A DNA stretch of 64,000 nt from Profundicola sp048268105 (GTDB lineage: Bacteria; Bacteroidota; Bacteroidia; Flavobacteriales; Weeksellaceae), in NCBI GenBank assembly GCA_048268105.1, contig JBLWWH010000008.1, positions 59,700 through 123,699 of the forward strand, given 5' to 3'. Every line of letters starts with the position of its first letter. The stretch's first letter is position 1. Shown piece after piece: positions 52,692-61,598 of the stretch. Made by a program: the position numbers and the translations under genes. Under the pieces are notes generated by a model. It searched no databases. It had not been told where the DNA came from and was given only the letters and a program-made list of their open reading frames with translations.

Positions 52692-54179
52692 ATGAAAAAT
52701 TGGGTATTATTCATTATTACGGCAGTTGTTGTATTTCTATTAGGCTTGTTAGCTTCGAGCATAATCAATAGAAAAAGTGAGGCGAAGTATCAATATGTTC
52801 CAAAAGTGGACATAGCGAAAAACGAGCCTAGAAATGAGGTGTGGGGAGAAAACTATCCCGCAGAATATCAATCCTTCAAGCAAACAAGAGATACAACATT
52901 CGCGTCTCTATATGGTGGAAGTCAAATGGTTGATATGTTAGAGGAAAATCCAAATTTTGTTGTTCTTTGGGCAGGTTATGCCTTTGCTAAGGATTATAAC
53001 CAAGGTCGTGGTCACCAATATGCCATTGAAGATTTAAATAATACCTTGAGAACAGAAGGGCCGACCAGTGCGGAAGATGGATCAATGCCAGCTACCTGTT
53101 GGACCTGTAAAAGTCCTGACGTGCCAAGGTTGATGAATGAAATTGGAATTGCAGAATTTTATAAAGGTACTTGGGCTTCAAAAGGTCACGAAGTAGTGAA
53201 TCCTATTGGTTGTGCTGATTGTCATGATGAGAATTCTATGAAGTTGAAGATTACACGTCCTGCTTTGGTAGAAGCATTTCAAGCTATGGGTAAAGACATA
53301 GATGATGCAACCCACAACGAAATGCGTTCTTTGGTGTGTGCCCAATGTCACGTTGAATATTATTTTGACAAAACCAGAGTAGAAGGAGCTTCGTTTGTTG
53401 CTTTGCCTTGGAAAAACGGAATGAAAGTAGAAGATATGGAGGCATATTATGACAATATGGAGTTTTCTGACTGGACACACAAATTGAGTAGAGCGCCTAT
53501 GTTAAAAGCTCAGCATCCAGACTATGAGATAGCCCAAATGGGTGTTCACGCCGATAGAGGTGTTTCTTGTGCCGATTGTCATATGCCATATAAGAGCGAA
53601 GGTGGGCAGAAATTTACCGATCATCATATTCAATCACCTTTAAACAATGTTCAAAATGCTTGTCAGGTTTGTCACAGAGAAGAAGCTGGAAAGTTAGTAG
53701 AGAATGTATATGAGCGTCAACGCAAGTCTTTAGAAAGTAGACAGAAATTAGAAGAAGCTTTAGTGAAATTACATATCGAAGCAAAAAAAGCTTGGGATTT
53801 AGGAGCTACAGAAGAACAAATGAAACCAGTTTTAATGAATATTCGTCATGCGCAATGGCGATGGGATTACGCTGCAGCTTCGCATGGTGGATCATTTCAT
53901 GCTCCAGTAGAAATGGGAAGAGTAATTAGCAGTGGATTAAACATTGCGCAAGAAGGAAGGATTAAAGCAGCTCGTGTATTAGCCAATCTTGGACATACTC
54001 AGCCGGTTGCCATGCCAGATATTAGCACCAAGGCAAAAGCACAACAGTATATTGGTCTTGATATGGAAAAATTACGTAGAGAAAAAGAAGCTTTTAAAAA
54101 GAATTTATTGCCAAAATGGATGGAAGCTGCTAAAAAGAGAGAAGCTCAATACGATAGTAAGAAGATCTCTAAAAATTAA
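52692..54179 (+). CDS. nrfA: Pentaheme cytochrome c nitrite reductase NrfA
   Basis: Reduces nitrite to ammonium with six electrons in the periplasm. The 495-residue protein has the unusual catalytic heme motif CWTCK at 136-140 and four CxxCH motifs (174-178, 216-220, 293-297, 324-328). An N-terminal hydrophobic helix acts as signal or anchor. The His ligands and the QFHxA-like distal region precede the C-terminal helical bundle. The lysine-ligated heme needs dedicated heme lyase; the ccsBA gene follows directly. Confidence 0.97.
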   Translation: MKNWVLFIITAVVVFLLGLLASSIINRKSEAKYQYVPKVDIAKNEPRNEVWGENYPAEYQSFKQTRDTTFASLYGGSQMVDMLEENPNFVVLWAGYAFAKDYNQGRGHQYAIEDLNNTLRTEGPTSAEDGSMPATCWTCKSPDVPRLMNEIGIAEFYKGTWASKGHEVVNPIGCADCHDENSMKLKITRPALVEAFQAMGKDIDDATHNEMRSLVCAQCHVEYYFDKTRVEGASFVALPWKNGMKVEDMEAYYDNMEFSDWTHKLSRAPMLKAQHPDYEIAQMGVHADRGVSCADCHMPYKSEGGQKFTDHHIQSPLNNVQNACQVCHREEAGKLVENVYERQRKSLESRQKLEEALVKLHIEAKKAWDLGATEEQMKPVLMNIRHAQWRWDYAAASHGGSFHAPVEMGRVISSGLNIAQEGRIKAARVLANLGHTQPVAMPDISTKAKAQQYIGLDMEKLRREKEAFKKNLLPKWMEAAKKREAQYDSKKISKN

Positions 54180-54205
54180 CTAAGAAATTATCCCTCATTT
54201 TATGA

Positions 54206-54245
54206 ATAAGAAATGGTTTTAAGTGCACTTAAAACCATTTCTTAT
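54206..54245. repeat. 40-bp perfect palindrome between nrfA and ccsBA
   Basis: Each 20-bp half is the exact reverse complement of the other, with the axis between 54225 and 54226. In RNA it forms an unusually long hairpin whose 3' arm is T-rich but lacks a clean T tract. It overlaps the first base pair of the possible ATG at 54244. Confidence 0.95.
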
Positions 54246-57200
54246 GAAATCTATGCTTATGCAAACACTCAAAAGAATATTTTCATCTTCTAGTTTAGCC
54301 TTATTTCTATTGCTTGTTTTTGCCATTGCTATGGCGCTTGCAACTTTTATTGAAAACGACTTCGGAACACAAGCCGCTTGGGTTGTTATCTACGATGCAT
54401 GGTGGTTTGAACTGGTTATGTTGGGATTGGCGATTTGTTTTATAGCTAATATTTATAAATACAAATTACTAAGAAAAGAAAAGTGGCCGATCTTATTATT
54501 TCATTTGGCTTTTATCGTCATCTTATTAGGCGCTTCGATTACGCGCTATTCATCTTATGGAGGAGTGATGAGGATTCGCGAAGGTAAAAGTTCTAATATA
54601 TTGATATCTGATAAGAATTATTTAACGCTTAAAGTGGGTGCAGGAGATGATATTAAAGTTGTTCAAAAACCGATTAACTTTTCGAATCTTAAGAATAATG
54701 ACTTCAGAATTGAGACAGAATATCAAGGAAATGACATCGTTGTCTCTTATAATGAGTTTATAGCGGATGCCATAGCAGAAGTGATTGATAATGTAGAAGG
54801 TGGTAAACCTTTGTTAGAATTGGTAATTACTGTGGGAGAGGGTCGAAATACTATTTACCTGGAAAAAGGTGAAGTCCAAAGAATTTCAGAAGATTTTACG
54901 ATAGGTTTTAATGCAAATCAAGAAGGTATAGTAAATGTTGTAGAAAAAGATGGTGCTTTTAGCATCGATTCGCCAGAGCCTCTTGATTTTTTTAAAATGC
55001 AAACCCAAGAAGCAGGAAAGCTTGAGGGGAACAAGGATATTCCTATCAGCTTAAGAACGTTGTACAGAAGCAAAGATGTATCTTTTGTGCCTTTAGCTTA
55101 TTACGAAAAGGGAGACTTTGAAATTAAATCTGCAGCTGAGAAACCAAAAGATAATGATGCAGCAAAAGATGATGCATTAATTGTGAATGTCCAGTTAAAC
55201 GATACCACCGAAAAAGTTAACTTACTGTACCGACAAGGTTTTATTCCTTTAGAAAACAATGTTATCATAGATGAGATTCCCATAGAATTATCATATGGCT
55301 CTCAAGCGATTCATTTACCTTTTTCTATTCGTTTAGAAGATTTTCAATTAGAAAGATATCCTGGTTCATCAAGTCCATCGTCTTATGCAAGTGAAGTCAC
55401 GGTATTGGATGATGGAAAAGAAATGCCTCACAGAATCTTTATGAATAATGTGCTGGATTATCGAGGTTATCGCTTTTTTCAGGCGAGTTATGATACGGAT
55501 GAATTAGGAACTGTTCTCGCCGTAAACAAAGATATGCTAGGTACCTGGGTATCGTATTTTGGATATTTATTAATGACCATCGGTATGATCTTCACCTTTT
55601 TTGGTAAAGGCTCACGCTTTAATATTGTGAACCGTAAATTGAAGCATTTAAAGAAAAATATTGCAACCATTTTTCTTCTAATGCTTGCTTCATATTCTGT
55701 TCAAGCTCAGACTGCAATTGATTCTATGCGAACTGTTCCAGATGGGTTGATTAAAACACAAGTGGTTGACAAACAGCACGCCGAAGCTTTTGGGAGATTG
55801 TTGGTGCAGGATTTAGATGGAAGGATTAAGCCTATTAATACGTTGGCTTCAGAGTTTGTGCGCAAAATTTCTAGAAAATCTAAGTTTGAATATCCCACCG
55901 ACGATGGTAATATAGAAATGGATGTGAATCAAGTTTTTCTTGCTATGCATATGTCACCCAATATTTGGCAAAGAGTACCCATCATAAAGGTGGATTTCAA
56001 GAAGATGGGAGATTTACTAGAGGGGGTTAATCCAGGAAAGAATGATTTGATTTCTTTCACTGATTTATTAGCTGACGATGGCGCCTATATTTTGGCTGAT
56101 GCGGCAGAAGAAGCTAATATGAAAAAACCTGCCGAACGAAATGAGCAAGACAATGAAGTAATTAAAGTAGATGAGCGTTTTAATATTTTATATAATTTAT
56201 TGACGGGGAATTATTTAAAAATATTCCCAAGAATGAATGATATAAACAATACGTGGTATAGTATGACCCACGATTTTGAGAATTTCACGGAAGAGAATGC
56301 AAATTTTGCGAAAAGTATTATTCCTAGTTATTTTAAAGATATAGCCTTAGGTGATTATAATGCAGCTAATGAAAAGTTGGATTATATCGTCACTTATCAA
56401 GAGGTTTTAGGAAAAGAAATCATTCCTCCTCATGAAAGAATCGAGGCAGAATTATGGTACAATAAAATGAACCTAAATTTCTGGTTATTTCCTGTATTAT
56501 TTGTGTTAGGTTTTATCATGCTCATATTGGCAGTAATAAGAATGTTTGTTCAGAAAGCTTGGGTAGATTATGTTTGGAATGGATTTATAATTTTGACTTT
56601 AGTTGCTCTAATAATCTTCGCGGGGAATATTGCTTTACGATGGTATGTAGCACAACACGCACCTTGGAGCAATGGATATGAAATGTTGGTATTCGTAGCA
56701 CTCATGTTACTTTTTTCAGGCATGCTGACTTTCAGAAAGTCTGATTTTGCATTACCATTAGCTACTTTATTTTCAGGTGCATTGTTGTTTGTAAGTTACT
56801 TGGATTGGATTAATCCAGAAATCACGAATTTAATGCCTGTATTGAAATCCTACTGGTTAAAAATACATGTGGCAACCATCGTTAGTAGTTACGCACCTTT
56901 GGCTTTGTCAGCTGTTTTGGGTCTAATGGCTCTATTGTTTTATATTTTTAAAACAGAAAAAACCAAACATATAATTGATGTAAAAATTCGTGAATTAACC
57001 TACATCAATGAAATGTCTATGACAATAGGCTTGTTTACGCTAAGTATCGGAACATTTTTAGGTGGAGTCTGGGCTAATGAATCTTGGGGAAGATATTGGG
57101 CGTGGGATCCAAAAGAAACTTGGGCATTGATTAGTATCATAGTATATGCCATTGTTTTGCACTTAAGGTTTGTTCCTAAATTGAATAATAATTTTGTGTT

Positions 57201-57414
57201 GAGTGCTGCGAGCATGTTTGCTTTTTGGTCTATTATTATGACTTCTTTTGGTGTAAACTATTATCTATCTGGCTTGCACAGTTATGCAGCTGGTGACCCA
57301 ATGCCAATTCCTACCTTTGTTTACTTCTTAGCTGCTTTTATGTTCATAATAGCAATTGCAGCTTATATTAGGTATAAAAAATTCTCGCGCAAGAAAATAA
57401 GAAAATCACAATAA
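54244..57414 (+). CDS. ccsBA: Fused cytochrome c biogenesis protein CcsBA (ResB-CcsA)
   Basis: System II heme exporter/lyase that attaches heme to CxxCH motifs. The ~1056-residue fusion has a ResB-like N-terminal half (membrane helices around 15-90, large periplasmic domain to about 430), a second region of periplasmic sequence, and a CcsA-like half with the heme-handling WWD-type motif WGRYWAWDPKETW. Candidate starts are ATG 54244, 54253 and 54259; 54259 (MQTLKRIF) most resembles known N-termini and lies clear of the palindrome, but 54244 is kept as the longest ATG form. Its pairing with nrfHA shows a role in NrfA maturation. Confidence 0.92.
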   Translation: MKSMLMQTLKRIFSSSSLALFLLLVFAIAMALATFIENDFGTQAAWVVIYDAWWFELVMLGLAICFIANIYKYKLLRKEKWPILLFHLAFIVILLGASITRYSSYGGVMRIREGKSSNILISDKNYLTLKVGAGDDIKVVQKPINFSNLKNNDFRIETEYQGNDIVVSYNEFIADAIAEVIDNVEGGKPLLELVITVGEGRNTIYLEKGEVQRISEDFTIGFNANQEGIVNVVEKDGAFSIDSPEPLDFFKMQTQEAGKLEGNKDIPISLRTLYRSKDVSFVPLAYYEKGDFEIKSAAEKPKDNDAAKDDALIVNVQLNDTTEKVNLLYRQGFIPLENNVIIDEIPIELSYGSQAIHLPFSIRLEDFQLERYPGSSSPSSYASEVTVLDDGKEMPHRIFMNNVLDYRGYRFFQASYDTDELGTVLAVNKDMLGTWVSYFGYLLMTIGMIFTFFGKGSRFNIVNRKLKHLKKNIATIFLLMLASYSVQAQTAIDSMRTVPDGLIKTQVVDKQHAEAFGRLLVQDLDGRIKPINTLASEFVRKISRKSKFEYPTDDGNIEMDVNQVFLAMHMSPNIWQRVPIIKVDFKKMGDLLEGVNPGKNDLISFTDLLADDGAYILADAAEEANMKKPAERNEQDNEVIKVDERFNILYNLLTGNYLKIFPRMNDINNTWYSMTHDFENFTEENANFAKSIIPSYFKDIALGDYNAANEKLDYIVTYQEVLGKEIIPPHERIEAELWYNKMNLNFWLFPVLFVLGFIMLILAVIRMFVQKAWVDYVWNGFIILTLVALIIFAGNIALRWYVAQHAPWSNGYEMLVFVALMLLFSGMLTFRKSDFALPLATLFSGALLFVSYLDWINPEITNLMPVLKSYWLKIHVATIVSSYAPLALSAVLGLMALLFYIFKTEKTKHIIDVKIRELTYINEMSMTIGLFTLSIGTFLGGVWANESWGRYWAWDPKETWALISIIVYAIVLHLRFVPKLNNNFVLSAASMFAFWSIIMTSFGVNYYLSGLHSYAAGDPMPIPTFVYFLAAFMFIIAIAAYIRYKKFSRKKIRKSQ

Positions 57415-57434
57415 TGAAATTGAATTAAAAACTA

Positions 57435-57461
57435 AACTCCACGATAAGCGTGGGGTTTTTT
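57435..57461 (+). terminator. Intrinsic terminator after ccsBA
   Basis: A 9-bp stem with one wobble (AACTCCACG/CGTGGGGTT), 5-nt loop and T6. Confidence 0.9.
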
Positions 57462-57662
57462 GTTTTAATAATTTAAATATTTCACTCAAAAAGAATACTT
57501 CTATGCATTAATTCTGAAGCTTTTTCGGAAGAAATTGCATTTAATCTCAATCTAATTGTTTTAATATATATAAAATTAAATACTATACTATCAAACAGTA
57601 TGGATTGGGTGGATATCAATAAGGATATGTCAATCTTAATTTTTTTTTAAACAATGCTTCAT

Positions 57663-57670
57663 TAGATTTG
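57663..57670 (+). promoter_or_regulatory. -7 promoter element of the M13 peptidase gene
   Basis: TAGATTTG fits TAnnTTTG, 18 bp before the ATG at 57689. The TTG inside it is not the start codon. Confidence 0.6.
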
Positions 57671-57688
57671 TATAAATTCTACAATCCA

Positions 57689-59737
57689 ATGAAGCAATAT
57701 TTTTATTTAGCGGTCATATTGGTGACCGTTTTCGCATGTAAGAAAGAAACCGAACAAAAACCAATAGAAGAAATTTCAATGCCAGCCGGTATTAATGTGT
57801 CTTTAATGGATACAACAGTTCGTCCACAAGATGATTTCTATAATTTTGTGAACGGAAATTGGATGAAAAACACAGAAATCCCTTCGGACAGAGGTAGATG
57901 GGGAAGTTTTGATCAATTAAGAGAATATACTGACTCTATATCTTTAAAACTTTTAAATAAAACCTTAGCCGAATCTCATGAAGCTGGTTCAGATAGCCAA
58001 AAAGTAGCGGATTTGTTTAACTCTATCATGGATACGGTTGCAAGAGATAATGCCGGCATCGATCCCCTTAAGAAGGATTTAGATGCCATCGAGAAAATTG
58101 CGAGTTTAGAAGATGTTCAAACCTATTTGGAGAAGCAAACTGCTAAAGGGCAAAATCCTCTTTATTCTTTTTATGTAAGACCTCATACAAAGAATAGCAA
58201 TAAAAATGCTGTTTATCTAGGCGGGCCTAGCTTAGGGATGAGTAGAGATTACTATCATAAAGATGATAAGGAGTCTAAGGAAAAGTTGATGGCGTACCAA
58301 AACTATTTAAAAAATATTTTTGGATATATAGGAGATGAAAATGCGGAGAAATCGGCACAGGAAACTTTAGAGTTGGAAAAAAAATTAGCAAATGACATTT
58401 GGAAATTTGAGCAGCTGAGAGATGCTAACTTACAATATAATCCTGTTGCGACAGCTGATTTAGAAAATTTAACAAGTGCTGTAGATTTTAATAAATACTT
58501 TGATTTCTTGGGTGTTGAAACAGATACTGTAATTATTCGTGAGATCAATTATTACAAAAACTTATCTAAAGTTTTAAAAGAGGAAAATTTAGATAAAATT
58601 AAAAAATACCTTAAAGCTGACTTAGTAAATGGAAATGCTCAATTTTTAAATAGAGATTTAGAGCAAATGCACTTTGATTTTTATGAAAAAGAATTAAAAG
58701 GTATCGACGAAATGCGCGCAAGAGATAAACGTGCATTAGGTACGGTTAACTCAACGATTGGACAAGCATTCGGGAAAGTATATGTAGCAGAGTATTTCCC
58801 TGCAGAGGCAAAAGAAAAAGCCGAGGAAATGGTGAGATATGTTAGAAAAGCTTTTCAGGATCATATCAATAGCAATACTTGGATGACCGACTCTACCAAG
58901 GTGAAAGCATTGGCTAAATTAGAGAAGTTCAACGTTAAAATAGGATATCCAGATCAATGGAAAGATTATTCAGGATTAACGATCAAGAGTCCTATAGATG
59001 GTGGCTCGTTGTATGAAAATATGAAGAATATTGCAGCTTGGCAATTTCAAGAGAATCTAGATAAGATTGGAAAAGATGTAGATAAATCAGAGTGGTTTAT
59101 GCCTCCTCAAATGGTTAATGCTTACTACAGCCCATCGTTTAATGAAATTGTATTCCCTGCAGCTATTTTGCAACCACCTTTTTATAACTTCAAAGCAGAC
59201 GCAGCGGTTAACTTTGGCGGTATGGGAGCTGTAATCGGACATGAGATTTCACACGGTTTTGATGATAGTGGAGCTAAATTCGATGGAGATGGAAATCTAA
59301 ACAATTGGTGGTCTGATACGGATAAGGAGCAATTTTCTGTTCTAGGAGATGCTTTGGTAGAGCAATATAATTTATATGAGCCTTTAGCGGGCGTGTTTGT
59401 TAATGGTCGTTCTACATTAGGAGAAAACATTGCTGATTTAGGTGGGGTAAACGTAGCTTATGATGGTTTGCAATTGTATCTAAAAGACAAAGGAAATCCA
59501 GGTAATATCGATGGCTTTACGCCAGACCAAAGATTTTTCATTTCTTGGGCTACCATTTGGAGAACTAAGTCAAAAGACGAAGCTTTGAGAAATCAAGTTA
59601 AAACAGATTTCCACTCTCCTGGTTATTTCCGTGCAATTGGACCTTTAGAAAATATCGATGCATTTTATAACGCGTTCCATGTAAAAAAAGGAGATAAAAT
59701 GTATAAGCCAGAAGATCAACGAATCAAGATTTGGTAA
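57689..59737 (+). CDS. M13 family metallopeptidase (neprilysin/PepO-like), lipoprotein
   Basis: Zinc endopeptidase cleaving short peptides outside the cytoplasm. From ATG 57689 the protein has 682 residues. Lipobox VFAC gives Cys17. Zinc site HEISH at 518-522 and the third ligand E579 in ENIADLGG, with D583, are all in place, as is NAYYSPSFNEIVFPA, the NAYY substrate-binding motif. Normal length for bacterial PepO. The upstream TTG 57668 is discounted because it overlaps the promoter. First gene of a three-gene cluster. Confidence 0.93.
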   Translation: MKQYFYLAVILVTVFACKKETEQKPIEEISMPAGINVSLMDTTVRPQDDFYNFVNGNWMKNTEIPSDRGRWGSFDQLREYTDSISLKLLNKTLAESHEAGSDSQKVADLFNSIMDTVARDNAGIDPLKKDLDAIEKIASLEDVQTYLEKQTAKGQNPLYSFYVRPHTKNSNKNAVYLGGPSLGMSRDYYHKDDKESKEKLMAYQNYLKNIFGYIGDENAEKSAQETLELEKKLANDIWKFEQLRDANLQYNPVATADLENLTSAVDFNKYFDFLGVETDTVIIREINYYKNLSKVLKEENLDKIKKYLKADLVNGNAQFLNRDLEQMHFDFYEKELKGIDEMRARDKRALGTVNSTIGQAFGKVYVAEYFPAEAKEKAEEMVRYVRKAFQDHINSNTWMTDSTKVKALAKLEKFNVKIGYPDQWKDYSGLTIKSPIDGGSLYENMKNIAAWQFQENLDKIGKDVDKSEWFMPPQMVNAYYSPSFNEIVFPAAILQPPFYNFKADAAVNFGGMGAVIGHEISHGFDDSGAKFDGDGNLNNWWSDTDKEQFSVLGDALVEQYNLYEPLAGVFVNGRSTLGENIADLGGVNVAYDGLQLYLKDKGNPGNIDGFTPDQRFFISWATIWRTKSKDEALRNQVKTDFHSPGYFRAIGPLENIDAFYNAFHVKKGDKMYKPEDQRIKIW

Positions 59738-59738
59738 T

Positions 59739-60083
59739 ATGCTAATCCCCAGATTATTTGGTTGGTTTTCTCGAAAAAAGAAAAAGAATGCTCCGGTAAA
59801 AACCACTTTTGACGCACTTAGGCATGATGACACCCTATATGTAGATGTGAGCACGGAGTATTCTCTGAGTGGTGAAACCTATGAGACTAGCGTAAAATTA
59901 AATCGAGAAAATTTAGCTGAATTCGAACTTGAATACAGTAAGGATTTACCCATTATATTATTTGGGAACAACAAAGGCCAATTAAACAAAATGCACGATG
60001 CCCTAGAGCAAAGGGGATTCACCAAAGTTTTTAATGTGGGACGATTAGAAGATCTTAAAACAGTAAAACAAGAATTAGAATGA
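59739..60083 (+). CDS. Degenerate rhodanese-like protein
   Basis: The 114-residue protein aligns with a rhodanese domain: DDTLYVDVSTEYSLSGET, KLNRENLAEFELEYSKDLPIILFGNN and MHDALEQRGFTKVFNVGRLEDL match the order of strands and helices. The catalytic loop cysteine is replaced (FGNNKGQ where active members have xCxxGxR), so sulfur transfer is not expected. A basic N-terminus may mediate membrane or nucleic-acid contact. One base after the M13 stop codon. Function unknown. Confidence 0.6.
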   Translation: MLIPRLFGWFSRKKKKNAPVKTTFDALRHDDTLYVDVSTEYSLSGETYETSVKLNRENLAEFELEYSKDLPIILFGNNKGQLNKMHDALEQRGFTKVFNVGRLEDLKTVKQELE

Positions 60084-60481
60084 TAAAAGTAAAATATTTT
60101 GTATTCCTTTTAACCATGATAGGAATGTTGGCATGTAATGCTAAAAAAGAGTCTGATGTTTCAGAAGAAAATTCAGTTGAGATAGTTGAAAGATCAGCGA
60201 GTGAAATTCCTAATTTCAGTGATCCAGACTTTCAGAAATTTGTAGATGATTTTGATAAATATGTGGACGAAGGAATTACTAAGCACGAAAATAATGAGTT
60301 TTCTACCGGCGAGGGGAAAAAGGCTTTAGCGAAGTATCAGAATAATATCAAAAAGTATTTTTATAAACTTGAAATAGATAAAGCTAAAAAAGATGAAAAA
60401 GAACAAAAGATGCTTACAGAATATTTAGCAGCCAAAAAGCTTGAAATAGAAGAGAAGGCAAGAGTTCTTTTGAAAGATTAA
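60080..60481 (+). CDS. Small lipoprotein of unknown function
   Basis: The 133-residue protein begins with a lipobox (MLAC, Cys19), then an acidic stretch and a helical, Lys/Glu-rich domain (DDFDKYVDEGITKHENNEF, KYQNNIKKYFYKLEI). No family recognised. Its start overlaps the rhodanese-like gene by 4 bp (ATGA), so the three genes from 57689 form one operon. Confidence 0.65.
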   Translation: MIKVKYFVFLLTMIGMLACNAKKESDVSEENSVEIVERSASEIPNFSDPDFQKFVDDFDKYVDEGITKHENNEFSTGEGKKALAKYQNNIKKYFYKLEIDKAKKDEKEQKMLTEYLAAKKLEIEEKARVLLKD

Positions 60482-60507
60482 AAAATTAATAATAATCAAT
60501 GGAAGGC

Positions 60508-60538
60508 TTTGATTATTAGAAATCAATTCATATCTTTG
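60508..60538 (+). promoter_or_regulatory. Complete bacteroidete promoter of rplU-rpmA
   Basis: TTTG (60508-60511), a 19-bp spacer and TATCTTTG (60531-60538) fit the bacteroidete -33/-7 consensus. The motif's last G lies 25 bp before the ATG. Confidence 0.75.
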
Positions 60539-60562
60539 CCGTCCAATTTTTAAAAGAAAATC

Positions 60563-61186
60563 ATGTACGCAATTGTAGAGATAGCAGGGCTTCAGTACAA
60601 AGTAGAGAAAGACCAACAGTTGTATGTTAATCGTTTACAGGGTAATGCAGGTGATTCAGTATCATTTGATAAAGTATTACTAACTGACAACGGTAGCATC
60701 ACAGTAGGCGCCCCAGTTATAGATGGTGCAGCAGTAGAAGTTAAAATTCTAGAGCACTTAAAAGGAGATAAAGTAGTTGTCTTCAAAAAGAAAAGAAGAA
60801 AAGGATACCGCAAGAAGAATGGTTTTAGACCATCTCTAACTAAAATTGAGGTATTATCTATCCCAGGATCAGATTCTTCTAAATCAGCCGCTAAGTCTGA
60901 AAAGAAAGCTGAGCCTAAAGCAAAGGCTTCTTCTAAAAAGGATAAATTAACTGTTGTTGAAGGTATTGGACCAAAAGTTCAAGAGCTTTTAAACGAGAAC
61001 GGAATTGTTACTTTTAGAGATTTAGCCAATACTTCAGTAGAGGCAATCAAAGCTATTTTGGAGCCAAAAGGTGGTATTTATGCTGCAATGGACCCAGGTA
61101 CATGGCCAGCACAAGCTGAAATGGCAGCAGATGGTAAAATGGACGAGCTAAAAGCTTGGCAAGATGAACTAAGCGCTGGTAAATAA
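60563..61186 (+). CDS. rplU: 50S ribosomal protein L21 with C-terminal helix-hairpin-helix extension
   Basis: Residues 1-100 are an ordinary L21 (start MYAIVEIAGLQYKVEKDQQL, the KRRKGYRKKNGFRPSLTKIEV end that contacts 23S rRNA). A Lys/Ala/Ser-rich linker (about 102-128) leads to an extra ~80-residue domain with a helix-hairpin-helix type sequence (LTVVEGIGPKVQELLNENGI) and an AAMDPGTWPAQAEMAADG segment. The total is 207 residues against about 103 for L21 alone. Similar extensions occur in Bacteroidetes; their role is unknown. Cotranscribed with rpmA. Confidence 0.93.
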   Translation: MYAIVEIAGLQYKVEKDQQLYVNRLQGNAGDSVSFDKVLLTDNGSITVGAPVIDGAAVEVKILEHLKGDKVVVFKKKRRKGYRKKNGFRPSLTKIEVLSIPGSDSSKSAAKSEKKAEPKAKASSKKDKLTVVEGIGPKVQELLNENGIVTFRDLANTSVEAIKAILEPKGGIYAAMDPGTWPAQAEMAADGKMDELKAWQDELSAGK

Positions 61187-61212
61187 TTAATTAATACTAA
61201 AAACTTAAAACA

Positions 61213-61470
61213 ATGGCACATAAGAAAGGAGTCGGTAGTTCGAAAAACGGTCGTGATTCAATATCCAAGCGCCTTGGCGTAAAAATGTTTGGTGGTGAGA
61301 TCTGTAGAGCAGGTAACATTATCGTGAGACAAAGAGGAACAAAACATCATCCAGGTGAGAATGTAGGAATGGGGAAAGACCATACTTTATTCGCTTTAAC
61401 TGATGGAAGAATCGTTTTCACAAAAAAAGGAGAAAACAGATCATTTGTTTCAATTGAACCAGTTAACTAA
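61213..61470 (+). CDS. rpmA: 50S ribosomal protein L27
   Basis: An 85-residue L27 with N-terminal AHKKGVGSSKNGRDS, which lies near the peptidyl-transferase centre, then GNIIVRQRGTKHHPGENVGMGKDHTLFA. The initial sequence has no processed prefix of the Firmicutes type. Follows rplU by 26 bp. Confidence 0.97.
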   Translation: MAHKKGVGSSKNGRDSISKRLGVKMFGGEICRAGNIIVRQRGTKHHPGENVGMGKDHTLFALTDGRIVFTKKGENRSFVSIEPVN

Positions 61471-61495
61471 GAATTAATTTCATAGTAGATATATC

Positions 61496-61524
61496 AACCG
61501 TTTCATAAATGAAACGGTTTTTTT
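61496..61524 (+). terminator. Intrinsic terminator after rpmA
   Basis: An 11-bp perfect stem (AACCGTTTCAT/ATGAAACGGTT) with a minimal loop ends in T7. Confidence 0.94.
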
Positions 61525-61598
61525 ATGCTCTAAAATCTCAAGCACATCAATATTAACCTAAATTGTAACATTTCTTTCAAAAGAACTACCTATACAAC

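Noticed and set aside
53178..53480. 100-codon minus-strand ORF inside nrfA
   Set aside because: Antisense to the heme-binding region of nrfA; no independent support.
60509..60526. FNR-like TTGAT-N8-ATCAA before rplU
   Set aside because: The spacer is 8 rather than 4 and the sequence coincides with the -33 promoter element of a ribosomal protein operon, so the match is probably chance.
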